Part shown: positions 43,343 through 52,957 of the stretch, one piece after another
How positions within the stretch are numbered: position 1 is the first letter of the stretch
How the letters are laid out: every line of letters begins with the position of its first letter
Origin: CATQHD01 sp965202675
GTDB taxonomy: Bacteria; Actinomycetota; Acidimicrobiia; Spongiisociales; Spongiisociaceae
Direction: 5' to 3'
NCBI GenBank assembly: GCA_965202675.1
Contig: OZ241842.1
Coordinates: 496,001-560,000 of the forward strand
DNA length: 64,000 bases
Notes under the pieces: generated by a model
What the model was told of the DNA's origin: nothing
The model's database searches: none
Seen by the model: only the letters and a program-made list of their open reading frames with translations
Translations under genes and position numbers: made by a program

Positions 43343-44221
43343 ACCGTCGGTCATCGGGAGTTGTTCGATTACTGCTCGGGCTTCTCCGCCGTCCCAGGAC
43401 ACCGAGACCCGGGTGCCGGGCGGCGCCTCGCGGCGGATCAGGGCCAGCGCCAGGTTGCCCGCCGCGGAGGTGAGGGTTCCCACGGTCTTGCCGTCGTGGA
43501 TCACCTGCGCCCCCGCCGGAGGGGCCGCGCCGCCGAGCATCCGCACCCCCCGCAGGTTCCGGTTGACCCGGCCCCGGCTGTCGATGCGCGCCACCAGCTC
43601 CTGGCCGAGGAAGCAGCCCTTGGTGAACGAGACCGCCTCCGGGACCAGGCCGGTTTCCTGGGGGATGGTCTTGGAGTCCACGTCGACGCCCATGCGGGGT
43701 TCGCCGGCCTCGATACGGACCGCCTCCGCCGCCTGCCGTCCGAACGGCCGCAGGCCCCGCTCCTCCAAATCCGCCCGGTCGAGGCCGGCCGTCAGACAGC
43801 GCCGCACCGGCGTGCTTCGGAGCTCCGCCGTCAATACCCCGTTCTCGTCCCGCCAGCCGACCGCCGCGTCCAGGCCGGAGGGGCCCCACACATCGAACAC
43901 CTCCCGGGGGTCGGGCTCCAGCTCCACCTCCACCCGCAGCCGCCAGCGGGCCAGGGAAATGCGGACCTGTTCCAGCTGGGATGCTTCGGCGGCGATCCCC
44001 ACCCGGTTGTCCGCATCCTCGGCGCGCAGCACCCACAGCAGCGCCTCCAGCTTGCCCCTCGGCGCCAACAGGAACGACCGGGCCGCCTCCCCCGGCGCCA
44101 TGCCCTCGACGTCCTGGCTGAGCACCCCCTGCAGATAGGAGACCGCATCGGGGCCGGACGCCCAGAGCAGTCCACTCACCCCGCCGATGTACCCGGCTTC
44201 CCGAGTGGCCGAGGCGCTCAT
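43310..44221 (-). CDS. ygfZ: YgfZ/GcvT folate-binding protein
   Basis: This 303-residue protein has the tetrahydrofolate-binding GcvT-like fold and the YgfZ signature K-G-C-F-L-G-Q-E near residue 205. YgfZ helps assemble or repair iron-sulfur enzymes. It lies 22 bp after trpE on the same strand and may be co-transcribed. Confidence 0.9.
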   Translation of the reverse strand: MSASATREAGYIGGVSGLLWASGPDAVSYLQGVLSQDVEGMAPGEAARSFLLAPRGKLEALLWVLRAEDADNRVGIAAEASQLEQVRISLARWRLRVEVELEPDPREVFDVWGPSGLDAAVGWRDENGVLTAELRSTPVRRCLTAGLDRADLEERGLRPFGRQAAEAVRIEAGEPRMGVDVDSKTIPQETGLVPEAVSFTKGCFLGQELVARIDSRGRVNRNLRGVRMLGGAAPPAGAQVIHDGKTVGTLTSAAGNLALALIRREAPPGTRVSVSWDGGEARAVIEQLPMTDGSVSDGADVAF

Positions 44222-44243
44222 GGGGATCGCAGGGGCCGCAGGG

Positions 44244-45722
44244 TCATACCAGCCGCGCCCCCACCACCGCAGCCAGGCCCGCCGCCGCCTTGTCCTGCGT
44301 CTCCCGGAACTCGGAGACGGGGTCGGAGTCGGCCACCAGCCCAGCCCCGGCCTGCACCCAGGCGGCGCCGTCGGCGATCACCACCGTCCGCAGGCAGATG
44401 GCGGTGTCCACGTTGCCGCTGAAATCCAGGTAACCGGCCGCCCCGGCGTAGGGCCCCCGCGCCACCGGCTCCAGCTCGTCGATTATCTCCATGGCCCGCA
44501 CCTTCGGGGCGCCCGACACGGTGCCGTGCGGGAACACCGCCCTCACCACGTCCACCGGCCCGTACCCTTCCCGCAGCCGACCCGACACCCCCGAGACGAT
44601 GTGCATGACGTGGGAGTAGCGCTCCACCACCATCAGGTCGTCCACCTCGACCGTGCCGAACTCGCACACCCGGCCCAGGTCGTTGCGGGCCAGGTCGATG
44701 AGCATCAGGTGCTCGGCGCGTTCCTTCGGATCGGCCAGCATCTCCTCCTCCAGGGCCCGGTCCTCCTCCTCGTCGGCACCGCGGCGGCGGGTGCCGGCGA
44801 TGGGCCGGGAGTAGACCTTCCCGTCCCGCACCCTGGTCATCAGCTCCGGCGACGACCCCGCCACGGTCACCTCCGGGTGATGGAAGTAGAAGAGGAACGG
44901 GGAGGGGTTGACCAAGCGGAGCGCCCGGTACAGGCCGAACGGATCGCCCTCGAACGGCGCGGCCAGACGCTGGCTCAGCACCACCTGGTAGGCGTCGCCG
45001 GCTCTTATGTAGTCCTTGACCTTGTTCACGGCGCGCTCGAAGACCTCCTGGGTCATGGTGGAGGTGACGGGCGGATCGTCCACCCCGGCGAAGTCGAACA
45101 CCCCGGCGGGCGGATACTCGAGGGCGGACCCCAGGCGGGCGGCGGCGGCGCGGAGGCGGCGCACCGCATCCCGGTAGGCGGCGTCGAGGTCCTCCTCCAG
45201 GTCGGTGAATACGTTGCGCACCAGGGTCAGGGTCTGCCCGAACCGGTCCAGGGCGGCCAGGCTCCCCACGAACTGCCACATCATCTCCGGCAGGCCCCGG
45301 TCATCGGGCGGCCGGCCGGGAAGGCGCTCGATGTAGCGGACCATGTCGTAGGCGAGGTAGCCCACCGCACCGGAGTGGAGGGGCGGCAGCCCGTCGAGCG
45401 GATCGGAGGCGTAACGGGCGAGCAGCTGCTCCAGCACCGCGAGGGGGTCCCCTTCGGGGAGCGCCAGCCGGGGGTTGTCGACAGAGGCGGCCCCGTCCCG
45501 GCTGGTCAGGGTGAACACCGGATCCCAGCCCAGGAACGACCACTGCGCCCACCTCTCCCCCCCTTCCAGCGACTCGAGCAGGAACCCCGGGGCGCCGTCC
45601 ACCAGCTTGCCGTAGGCGCTGACCGGAGTCTCGCGGTCGGCCAGGAGCGTCATGGTCACCGGAACAACCGGAATCGACTCGGCCAACCGGCGGAACTCGG
45701 CGGGCCCGGGGGAAACCTCCAT
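44244..45722 (-). CDS. trpE: anthranilate synthase component I
   Basis: This 492-residue enzyme makes anthranilate from chorismate. C-terminal chorismate-binding signature is seen in RPIAGTRRRGADEEED, LIDLARNDLGRV, VFPHGTVSGAPKVRAMEII. The N-terminal part has LLESLEGGERWAQWSFLG, the tryptophan-binding LLES motif for feedback inhibition. The frame extends to 45977, but ATG 45722 gives the normal length. trpG and trpD are not in the window. Confidence 0.94.
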   Translation of the reverse strand: MEVSPGPAEFRRLAESIPVVPVTMTLLADRETPVSAYGKLVDGAPGFLLESLEGGERWAQWSFLGWDPVFTLTSRDGAASVDNPRLALPEGDPLAVLEQLLARYASDPLDGLPPLHSGAVGYLAYDMVRYIERLPGRPPDDRGLPEMMWQFVGSLAALDRFGQTLTLVRNVFTDLEEDLDAAYRDAVRRLRAAAARLGSALEYPPAGVFDFAGVDDPPVTSTMTQEVFERAVNKVKDYIRAGDAYQVVLSQRLAAPFEGDPFGLYRALRLVNPSPFLFYFHHPEVTVAGSSPELMTRVRDGKVYSRPIAGTRRRGADEEEDRALEEEMLADPKERAEHLMLIDLARNDLGRVCEFGTVEVDDLMVVERYSHVMHIVSGVSGRLREGYGPVDVVRAVFPHGTVSGAPKVRAMEIIDELEPVARGPYAGAAGYLDFSGNVDTAICLRTVVIADGAAWVQAGAGLVADSDPVSEFRETQDKAAAGLAAVVGARLV

Positions 45723-46090
45723 GGCCCCCAACAATACCGGCCCGCTCCGGGTATTCCGGCTGACCGCCCCCGGCGGAACACCCGAAAGAGCCGTACCGGC
45801 GGCAAGTTCCCCCGGCCCGCCCCTCGAGGAAGCGAACCGCCTATCGATGCTCGATGCCGCACCCGGATGCCGCGTCCGGATGCGCATCGCAGAGAGGGCA
45901 TACCCGAGAAGCATCCCAAAAGAACCGAACAAGGGCGGGAGGGTGGGTGATGCCGGCGTCGATGCACCGGCCCGCATCCGAGAAACATCTCAAGAACCGA
46001 ACAAGGAAGCAACCCCCTTGAGACCGCGAAAACCCGTCACCGACCAGCGTCCGAACCCCTCCGAACCGCCTGGAAGCCCGCCCGATCCCC
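45723..46090. other. trpE upstream region with repeated motifs
   Basis: No gene is supported. TTGAGACCGCGAAAAC occurs at 46017 and 46093, exactly 76 bp apart. AAGAACCGAACAAGG occurs twice near 45915 and 45990. I see no Trp-codon-rich leader peptide, T-box or attenuator on the minus strand. The class A element copy D lies just beyond and its promoter points toward trpE. Confidence 0.45.
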
Positions 46091-46092
46091 CC

Positions 46093-46315
46093 GTTGAGAC
46101 CGCGAAAACCTGCGCACCCCGCCCGGCTGCGCCGGGCACCCTCCCCCGCCGCCACCACCGCCGACGGATAACTGGGCGGTCCGCGAGGGGACCGCCCCCG
46201 GTCCGAGGCCGGAACGGGTTGAAATCCTTGGAGTTGACCGCCGCCTCTCCGGATGCTCACGGCGGTGTTTGTGATTCGGCCCCTTCTTTATACATCATTT
46301 TCGGGTGATCGTCTA
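46093..46315 (-). repeat. promoter-hairpin element, class A copy D
   Basis: Minus strand: TAGACG (46310-46315), 17-bp spacer, TATAAA (46287-46292), then 13 bases, CACAAAC, and the hairpin ACCGCCG/CGGCGGT (46237-46266). A GC-rich core GTGCCCGGCGCAGCCGGGC and GGTTTTCGCGGTCTCAA end it. The layout and spacing equal those at 5289 and 61742. It could serve as a promoter for trpE or make its own RNA. Confidence 0.6.
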
Positions 46316-46413
46316 GGGGTTCGTTTCGAGTTTTTTTCGCGAGCTGGCGATTGGGGAATCGAGCCGCGGCGGCCATGCCGTCAACCGACGCGGTCAACGC
46401 CCGGCAGGTTGCA

Positions 46414-47166
46414 TCAGATAGCGGTCAGCCACTCCAGGCCGAGGCGGAGCATCAGATTGCTGATCAGGCTCGACAGGTCGCTGATCCGTCCGAAGACGAA
46501 CAGTATCCCGAACCCCACCATGAGCAGACCGGAAGCCGCGTTGATCCACCTGAGGTAGCGCCGGAGGAATCCGATTCCCGAGTAGACCTTGGTCACCCCG
46601 ATCCCGGCGGCGATGAAAGGGAGGCCCAAACCCATCGAGAACACGAACAGCAGGAACATCCCCCTCCCTACCGTTTCCTGGGAGGCGGCCAACGTGAGAA
46701 TGGCGGCCAGGACGGGGCCGATGCACGGGGTCCATCCGAAGCCGAAAGCCATGCCCATCAGGGGGGGCGCCCAATCCCCCAGGTCGGAGGGCTTCACCTC
46801 CAGCCTAAGCTCTCGGAAGAGGAACGCCAGGCGGGGCGAGTTGCTGAGCGCCATCACCAGGATCAACAGCCCGAACAGGATGATGAGCGACCCCGCAACT
46901 ATCTCCACCGAGCTCCGGTTTCGCAGCAGGAAACCCGACACCGAGGTGGCCCCCGCCCCCAGCGCCACGAACACCAGGGTGAAACCCAACACGAACAGCA
47001 CCGTTACCCGCACCATCCGCATGGTGGACACCTTCCCCGCCTGCAGCTCGGCGGCGGTGTGTCCCGACATGAGCGCCAGGTATCCGGGAAGCAGCGGAAG
47101 GACGCACGGCGAGACGAACGACAGGGCCCCGAACACGAACGCGCTCAGCGCACCCGCGGGATCCAC
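46414..47166 (-). CDS. ccdA: cytochrome c biogenesis protein CcdA
   Basis: This 250-residue membrane protein has six hydrophobic segments and the CcdA/DsbD-core cysteine motifs: FVSPCVLPLLPGYLAL near residue 20 and WTPCIGPVLAAIL near 140. It carries electrons from cytoplasmic thioredoxin across the membrane to reduce apocytochromes. It stands alone; no ResA/ResB genes are visible nearby. Position 46316-46413 holds no further gene. Confidence 0.92.
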   Translation of the reverse strand: MDPAGALSAFVFGALSFVSPCVLPLLPGYLALMSGHTAAELQAGKVSTMRMVRVTVLFVLGFTLVFVALGAGATSVSGFLLRNRSSVEIVAGSLIILFGLLILVMALSNSPRLAFLFRELRLEVKPSDLGDWAPPLMGMAFGFGWTPCIGPVLAAILTLAASQETVGRGMFLLFVFSMGLGLPFIAAGIGVTKVYSGIGFLRRYLRWINAASGLLMVGFGILFVFGRISDLSSLISNLMLRLGLEWLTAI

Positions 47167-47410
47167 GCTTCTCCTCCGGCCTCGATGAACGCCTTCACCC
47201 TCCAGATGATGGCACAGAAGGCCGCCGACTCCGGCGCGCCCGGCGATTCCCGATGCCCTCCGGCCGGAGAGCGGCCGCGGCGTCTGCCTTTACACCGCAG
47301 GTAATCTGAGCCGATGGCCCCGCCGCCCCCGTGCAGACACCCGTCCGAACCGCTCCGCCCGCCGGCGCCGCCCGGTGTGACCAGGACCGCCCGGCCGTGA
47401 CCGCCGCCCC

Positions 47411-48643
47411 ATGATCGGCCGCCTGTTCAGGGCGTTCGGGCCCGCCTCGGGGTACCAGCCCGAGGACCGCCGTCTGCTGGGATTGATGTACCTGGCGGGC
47501 CTCTTCCAGGGGTACGCCCAAACCCAGGCCGTCAACACCCTCCCCTTCGTGCGGATCGAGTTCGGGCTCAGCGAAGCCGATATGAGCCGCCTGTTCATGA
47601 TCGCCCGCATCGGCGCCCTGGCGGCGGTGGCGTGCGCGGCGGTCGGCGACCGCTGGGGGCGGCGCGGCGCCTTCCTGTTCACCTACCTGACGCTGCTGGC
47701 GGCCACCGGCGCCACCGCCCTGTCCTTCTCCCCTTCCCTGTACACCGCCCTGCAGGTGTTCGCCCGGCTGGGGGCGGCGGGGGCGGCGATGCTGGCCACC
47801 GTCCTGCTGGCCGAACAGGTCCGCTGGAACAACCGGGCTTGGGCGATCGGCTTCTACTCCACCGCGGTGGCCCTCGGATCGGGGGCCGCCCTGATAGCCC
47901 TTCCGGCGGCGCAGCTGAACGCGGGGGGATGGCGGTGGCTGTTCGGGGCGGCGCTGCTCGGCCTGCCCGTCCACCTGCTGCTGTGGTCGAAGCTCCGGGA
48001 GAGCAGCCTGTTCCGCTACACGGGGCAGGGCCCCAAACTGGGAATCCCCTTGGTGGGCCGGTACGCGGGCCGATTCTGGCTGGCGGCCGTATACAGCTTG
48101 TCGATCAGCGCCTTCTCGGCGGTGGCCCTCACCTTCGCGCTCGAGCGGCTGATCAACGGCCTCGGATTCTCCAGCGTCGAGGCGGCGCGGATCATGCTGA
48201 TAGGGGGCACCGCGGGCGGGGCCGGGTTCTTCCTGGGGGGGCGGATGGCCGACACCCTGGGGCGCAAGCCGGTCATCATCCTGTCGCTCCTGGCGGGGCT
48301 GGCGGGCGGGGTGGGCTTCTACTGGCTTTCCAGCCCCAACCAGCTGCTGGCCGCCGCGGCCCTGTCGGCCTTCGGCAGCTCGGCGGCCTTCCCGGTGAGC
48401 GCCGCCCAACGCACCGAGCTGTTCCCCACCGAGATGCGCGCCACCGTCTCCCAATGGCTGCATTCGATTGCGGTGCTGGGGTCGATCCTGGGCCTCTACG
48501 CGGCGGGGGTGACCATCGAGCTCTGGGGTGTTCCGCTGACGGTTACCGCCCTCGGATCGGGCGTGGTGCTGGCCGTCCTCGTCCAGACGGTGATCCCCGA
48601 GACGCTCGGCAACGAGATGGGTCAGACGACGATCCGGATGTAG
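47411..48643 (+). CDS. MFS transporter (sugar-porter-like)
   Basis: This 410-residue protein has about 12 membrane segments and the MFS loop motif GDRWGRRGAF between helices 2 and 3 and GGRMADTLGRKPVI in the second half; ELFPTEMRATVSQW before helix 11 fits the sugar/organic-acid porter type. Substrate unknown. Its 3' end overlaps the convergent MATE gene by 22 bp. Confidence 0.88.
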   Translation: MIGRLFRAFGPASGYQPEDRRLLGLMYLAGLFQGYAQTQAVNTLPFVRIEFGLSEADMSRLFMIARIGALAAVACAAVGDRWGRRGAFLFTYLTLLAATGATALSFSPSLYTALQVFARLGAAGAAMLATVLLAEQVRWNNRAWAIGFYSTAVALGSGAALIALPAAQLNAGGWRWLFGAALLGLPVHLLLWSKLRESSLFRYTGQGPKLGIPLVGRYAGRFWLAAVYSLSISAFSAVALTFALERLINGLGFSSVEAARIMLIGGTAGGAGFFLGGRMADTLGRKPVIILSLLAGLAGGVGFYWLSSPNQLLAAAALSAFGSSAAFPVSAAQRTELFPTEMRATVSQWLHSIAVLGSILGLYAAGVTIELWGVPLTVTALGSGVVLAVLVQTVIPETLGNEMGQTTIRM

Positions 48644-49911
48644 CGCACGGCGAGGGGGACCAGGCGCGCCGTCATCAGCACCACCAGCGCCCACCAGATG
48701 CCGGCCAGCGACCCGGCCAGGGCGATCAGCGTGCAGGTGAGGGCGGCGGCGCCGGTCATGGCAACCGCCATGAAGGTGAAATCGGTGGCGCCGATCATGA
48801 TCCCGTCGAACACGAACACCAGGCTGTTGAGCGGCTGGGTGGCCGCCACGAAGGGCATCAGAGCCGCCGCCGCGGCGATGACGGACGGATCGTTCGTGAA
48901 CCAACCCGGCAGTGCATCCCGCAGCAGCCAGAACACCGCCGCCAGCAGCAACCCCCATACGAAGCCCCACCAGAGCATCCGGTTGGCGAGCCGCCGGGCG
49001 GCCCGGCGGTCGGTTTCCAGCCGCGAAGCCACCAGGTTCTGGGCGGCGATGGCGATCGAGTCGATCACCAGGGACAGGAACAGCAGCACCTGCACCGCCA
49101 CCTGATGGGCGGCCACCTCGGTCACCCCCAGCCGGGCGGCGGCGCCGGCCGCGGCCGTGAAGGTGGCCACCAGCATCAGCGTCCGTACGAACAGGGCCGA
49201 GCCGGCGCCCACCAGCTCGGCCATGTGCCGCCACCGGGGCGCCGTCCACCGGACCGCCAGGCCGGTGTGCCCGGCAAGCAGCAGATACAGGAAACAGGCC
49301 GCCCCGGCGGTCTGCGCGGCCACCGAGGCGATGCCGGCGCCCGCCAGCCCCCAGCCGAGTCCGAAGATCAGCACCGGGTCGAGCGCCAGGTTGATCAGAC
49401 TCAGGCCGAAGGCGATGTACATGGGGGTGCGGGTATCCCCCACCCCCCGGTATACGGCGTGGCCGGCGGTGATGACCAGCAGCGCCGGAAGGCCGAGGGC
49501 GCGGATGCGGAGATAGTCCACCGACGCCGCCGTCACCTCCGGCGCCGCGCCCATCAGCTCCACCAGCAGCGGCGCCGCCGCCTCGACCAACAGCAGACCC
49601 GCGGCGGCCATCACGGCGGACAGCAGCAGGCACTGGCCTACCAGGTCGGAGGCCTTGGACCGGTCGCCGGCCCCGACCGCCCTGGCGATCAGAGGGGTGC
49701 CGGCGTTGGAGATGGCGATGAACACGAAGAAGGCCAGCTGCAAAAGCGCCGTGACCACCCCGAGCGCCGCCAGGGGTTCCCCGCCCAGCCGGCCCACGAA
49801 GGCGGTGTCCACCAGCGCCACCAGCGGCTCGGCGGCCAGCGCCCCCAGGGCGGGGATGGCCAGCCGAAAGATGAACCGGTCGTCTTCGGTAATGCGGAAC
49901 ACGGGAATCAT
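48622..49911 (-). CDS. MATE family efflux transporter
   Basis: This 429-residue protein has 12 hydrophobic segments in two homologous halves and the MATE pattern: AIPALGALAAEPLVALVDTA at the start of the first half, LGGEPLAALGV, and GAARLGVTEVAAHQV in the second. It is a DinF-like Na+ or H+ antiporter that exports cations or drugs. Downstream overlap with the MFS gene is convergent. Confidence 0.92.
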   Translation of the reverse strand: MIPVFRITEDDRFIFRLAIPALGALAAEPLVALVDTAFVGRLGGEPLAALGVVTALLQLAFFVFIAISNAGTPLIARAVGAGDRSKASDLVGQCLLLSAVMAAAGLLLVEAAAPLLVELMGAAPEVTAASVDYLRIRALGLPALLVITAGHAVYRGVGDTRTPMYIAFGLSLINLALDPVLIFGLGWGLAGAGIASVAAQTAGAACFLYLLLAGHTGLAVRWTAPRWRHMAELVGAGSALFVRTLMLVATFTAAAGAAARLGVTEVAAHQVAVQVLLFLSLVIDSIAIAAQNLVASRLETDRRAARRLANRMLWWGFVWGLLLAAVFWLLRDALPGWFTNDPSVIAAAAALMPFVAATQPLNSLVFVFDGIMIGATDFTFMAVAMTGAAALTCTLIALAGSLAGIWWALVVLMTARLVPLAVRYIRIVV

Positions 49912-50098
49912 CGGGTCTCCGGGGTTCTTCTGCTCGAAGCGTCGGGAGCTTATGACGACGGCGGCGGGCGGAAGAATACTCCGGGGGGCCGCCGATGCAG
50001 CCGGACGGAGGGGCGCCGGCCGTCACGGGGCCGCCCCCGGCCCCTATTGAGGTTGCGAAAATTCTCCCGAACGCGGCGGGGCTAACCTCGCGCCCCGT

Positions 50099-50797
50099 AT
50101 GGCGGCAGGCGAGAAACGAGCAGACGGCACCGCGCCCACCCCCAAGGAACGGGGGTACGCCCGCCGCATCTTCAACCGCCTGGCGGCCCGCTACCCCGAT
50201 ATTTCCACCGCCCTCCGCTACTCCAACCCGTTCGAGCTGCTGGTGTCCACGGTCATCTCCGCCCAGACCACCGACGAGAACGTCAACCGCGCCGCGCCGG
50301 AGCTGTTCGCCCGCTGGCCCTCCGCCGAGGACCTGGCCGCCGCAAATCCCGAGGAAGTGGAGGCGGTGATCTTCTCCACCGGTTTCTACCGCCAGAAGAC
50401 CCGCTCGATCATCGCCCTGGCCCGGGAGCTGGTGGACCGTTACGGCGGGGAGGTGCCCGAACAGATGGACGACCTGGTTACGCTGAAGGGGGTGGGCCGC
50501 AAGACCGCCTCGGTGGTGCTGGCGGAGGCATTCGGCCGGCCGGCGATCGCAGTCGACACCCACGTGCGCCGGATCACCAACCGTCTGGAGCTGACCCGGG
50601 AGAGCGACCCGGCCGGGATCGAACAGGACCTGAAGGCCCTGGCCCCCAAACACGAATGGCGGCGGCTGTCGATGCGTATCATCCAGTTCGGACGGGACGT
50701 GTGCGAGGCCCGCCGCCCCCGATGCTGGGAGTGCGAGATCCATGACCTCTGCCCCTATTTTCCCAAGACCCCGACGCCGGAGGATGCACCCTTATGA
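50099..50797 (+). CDS. nth: endonuclease III
   Basis: This 232-residue base-excision repair glycosylase/AP lyase has the helix-hairpin-helix LKGVGRKTASVVLAEAFG with the catalytic Lys, the catalytic Asp in AIAVDTHVRRI, and the [4Fe-4S] motif C-x6-C-x2-C-x5-C at the C-terminus. Length fits actinobacterial Nth. TTGAGGTTGCGAAAA precedes the gene by about 40 bases. Confidence 0.94.
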   Translation: MAAGEKRADGTAPTPKERGYARRIFNRLAARYPDISTALRYSNPFELLVSTVISAQTTDENVNRAAPELFARWPSAEDLAAANPEEVEAVIFSTGFYRQKTRSIIALARELVDRYGGEVPEQMDDLVTLKGVGRKTASVVLAEAFGRPAIAVDTHVRRITNRLELTRESDPAGIEQDLKALAPKHEWRRLSMRIIQFGRDVCEARRPRCWECEIHDLCPYFPKTPTPEDAPL

Positions 50798-50822
50798 CCG
50801 CCGCCGCGAGCACCGGATAAAG

Positions 50823-51407
50823 ATGGCCCGGCCATCGACGGAAACGACGGACCTGGAGCGCTTCCTGGCCGAGCGGGCGGGGGTTGCCGGCGAGATCGTG
50901 AACGTGGACACGTTCATCAACCACCGGGTGGACACGGAGGTGATGGCCGAGATCGCCGAGCGCATGGCCGAGATCGCCGCCCCCCTGCGCCCGGACGTGA
51001 TCATCACCGCCGAGGCGAGCGGCATCCCCCCCGCCTTGATGACCGCGGCGGCGCTGCAGCTGCCGATGATCTACGCAAAGAAGTACGTGCTGCCGGGCCC
51101 CCGGCGGGCGGTCAGCCGGGAGGTGGCGTCCGCCACCAAGGGATTCGAATACACCATCGAGATACGCCGGCGGGTGCTCGACCCCGGCCTGCGGGTGCTG
51201 GTGGTGGACGACTTCCTGGCGCAGGGGCGCACCGCGGCGGCGCTGGGCGAGATCGTCGAGGAGCTGGGATGCGTCATGCTGGGGGCGGTGTTCGCGGTGG
51301 AGAAAGCCTGGACGGGCGGACGGACCCGGCTCGAACAGAGGGGATGGCCGGTGTGGTCGGTGATCAACATCGCCTCGGTCGAAGGCGGGGTCATCAGGTT
51401 TGGCTGA
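50823..51407 (+). CDS. xpt: xanthine phosphoribosyltransferase-like protein
   Basis: This 194-residue protein resembles bacterial Xpt: NVDTFINHRVDTEVM near the N-terminus, EASGIPPALM, KKYVLPGP and the PRPP loop VLVVDDFLAQGRTA. It salvages xanthine with PRPP. The frame is open to 50742 and the ATG at 50784 overlaps nth; the ATG at 50823 gives the family's normal start. It overlaps the thioesterase start by 8 bp. Confidence 0.85.
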   Translation: MARPSTETTDLERFLAERAGVAGEIVNVDTFINHRVDTEVMAEIAERMAEIAAPLRPDVIITAEASGIPPALMTAAALQLPMIYAKKYVLPGPRRAVSREVASATKGFEYTIEIRRRVLDPGLRVLVVDDFLAQGRTAAALGEIVEELGCVMLGAVFAVEKAWTGGRTRLEQRGWPVWSVINIASVEGGVIRFG

Positions 51408-51879
51408 AGCAGCCCTGTCGATAGCCGAGATAGCCGGCCGGCTGCGGGAACACACCGGCAACGGATGCTTCGCCTGCGGGCTGGCCAACCCGATCGGCCT
51501 GCATCTCGACGGGTTCACCCGGCTGGACGGCGACATCGCGGCCCGCTTCAACGCCCGCCCCGGCTACCAGGGCATCATCGGAACCCTGCACGGGGGCGTC
51601 TCGGCCACCGCCCTGGACGAGATCCTGGTGTGGGCGGGCATCATCCAGGAGGAGGTGCTGACGGTTACCGCCAAGCTGGAGCTGCGCTACCGCCGCCCGG
51701 TTACCGGCCTGGGAGAGAGCATCGGGCTGCGGGGCCGGGTGGATGAACGCCGGGGCAGGCGGCTGAGCATCAGCGGAGAGCTGCTGGACGAAGACGGCGC
51801 GGTGGCCGTGTCCGCGACCGGCCTCTACCTGGTAAGCCACACCATCGAGGAGCTGGCCCCTCCCGGCTGCCTCTCCTGA
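51400..51879 (+). CDS. PaaI-type hotdog thioesterase
   Basis: This 159-residue protein has the hotdog fold: CFACGLANPIGLHL, then the PaaI-like GIIGTLHGGVSATALDEIL active-site segment and LELRYRRPV. It should hydrolyse an acyl-CoA. The start is a TTG overlapping the xpt stop; no ATG or GTG is available nearby, so it relies on coupling. Confidence 0.85.
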   Translation: MAEAALSIAEIAGRLREHTGNGCFACGLANPIGLHLDGFTRLDGDIAARFNARPGYQGIIGTLHGGVSATALDEILVWAGIIQEEVLTVTAKLELRYRRPVTGLGESIGLRGRVDERRGRRLSISGELLDEDGAVAVSATGLYLVSHTIEELAPPGCLS

Positions 51880-51941
51880 CCGATCCGGGGGATGGGCGTC
51901 GGCGTGCGCCGGCCGTTCGGACGGGCCGCCCAGGGCCGGGG

Positions 51942-52289
51942 CTATGTCCTGAACAGCTCCCCGATGCGGTCGTCGGCGGGGTCCTGCAGGTCGGAGAAGT
52001 CATCGTGGTAGGCGGCTTCCTCGTCCCACCCCTGTTGCCTTTCCAGCCGGGCAATGAGGCGGGACACCAGCCGCACCCCCACCGTTACCAGGAACAGGCC
52101 GATTAAAACCCTCAGCGCCAGGGCCGGACCCGCCGCGAAACCGGTGTCGCACCCGGCCAGCCCCTCCTCGCACAGCCCGTATCCGGTGCCCCCGGCCAGG
52201 AGGTTGATCAGCACGGCGGGCGGCGCCGCCGCGATGGCCAGGGCGGCCAGGATCAACAGCACACGGACGGATTTCAGGAACAGCGCCAC
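51942..52289 (-). CDS. small membrane protein, hypothetical
   Basis: This 115-residue protein (GTG start at 52289) has two hydrophobic segments (about 5-35 and 60-80) separated by a Cys/Gly-rich loop (CEEGLAGCDTG), and a charged C-terminal tail of about 35 residues. No family is recognised. A class B element starts right upstream on the other strand. Confidence 0.6.
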   Translation of the reverse strand: MALFLKSVRVLLILAALAIAAAPPAVLINLLAGGTGYGLCEEGLAGCDTGFAAGPALALRVLIGLFLVTVGVRLVSRLIARLERQQGWDEEAAYHDDFSDLQDPADDRIGELFRT

Positions 52290-52304
52290 GCCGCCATCAT
52301 AAAA

Positions 52305-52587
52305 CACGGAATGACAAAAAAACCCCGCCGGATCCCCCACAAGGGTATTGACCTTGCCGCACCGATGCTGTATTAATGGAAGAGCCGAAAGCACCTCCGG
52401 TCCGCAGGCGCCGCAGACCGAGACAGGGATCATCTTCCGAACGCGGCCCTCCGGGGTACTGACCGAACGCGTCCGGAAACCAGGTGGCGGAGGTGGGGGC
52501 CGGGCCCGCGTAGCGGGGCGTGGGGGCGGCGTTTTTCGCGTTCTTGTGCGGGGTCCGGGGCGGGGTAGAGGCTTGACCGGGGGGTTC
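52305..52587 (+). repeat. promoter-hairpin element, class B copy 3
   Basis: TTGACC (52348-52353), 17-bp spacer, TATTAA (52371-52376), then a GGTC/GACC hairpin, GC-rich hairpin core and GGCGTTTTTCGCGTTCTTG. About 280 bp match copies at 18406 and 26115 in inverse orientation. It and the palindromic elements below fill 52290-52957. Confidence 0.6.
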
Positions 52588-52609
52588 ACAGGAAAAAGGG
52601 TTCGGGTTT

Positions 52610-52745
52610 AGAGCATGCGCGGATAGGGGATGACCTGGCCATTCCGCTGGCGAACGCAACGCCCTGCTACCCATGCTCACCAGGTAGAACCATCCAACGG
52701 TTACTTGTGCCAGTACACCTCCGGCTCCCTATCCGCGCATGCTCT
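52610..52745. mobile_element. 136-bp MITE-like element with 19-bp inverted ends
   Basis: Perfect terminal inverted repeats AGAGCATGCGCGGATAGGG at 52610-52628 and 52727-52745 flank 98 bp without an open frame. One half (read on the minus strand) matches the element at 25978-26064. No clear target duplication is seen. It would need a transposase from elsewhere. Confidence 0.6.
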
Positions 52746-52829
52746 TACGCGGGGTTGGTGTTTTTCTCCGGTAAGACGACCGGCGGCAAGGGAATGCACG
52801 AACAGGGGCGCCTTCGTTGTTCCGTCGGC

Positions 52830-52920
52830 GGGCGCCGCGGACGCCGCCGCGGTCATCGGGCAGACCGTCCAACAGCTGCCTGCGCCGGGGCGCCTTCCGG
52901 CCCCCTGTCCGCGCACGCTC
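52830..52920 (-). repeat. element E copy
   Basis: Read on the minus strand it begins GAGCGTGCGCGGACAGGG and continues to TGTTGGACGGTCTGCCCGATGA, matching the copies at 17950, 25978 and 52745. No gene is supported here. Confidence 0.45.
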
Positions 52921-52957
52921 CTGGGGGCGGCCCCGACGGCCGCCCGGCCCGGGGTTG

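Noticed and set aside
45723..46315. trp attenuator or T-box before trpE
   Set aside because: No Trp-rich leader peptide, T-box consensus or terminator/antiterminator pair is visible on the minus strand; the region is repeat elements.
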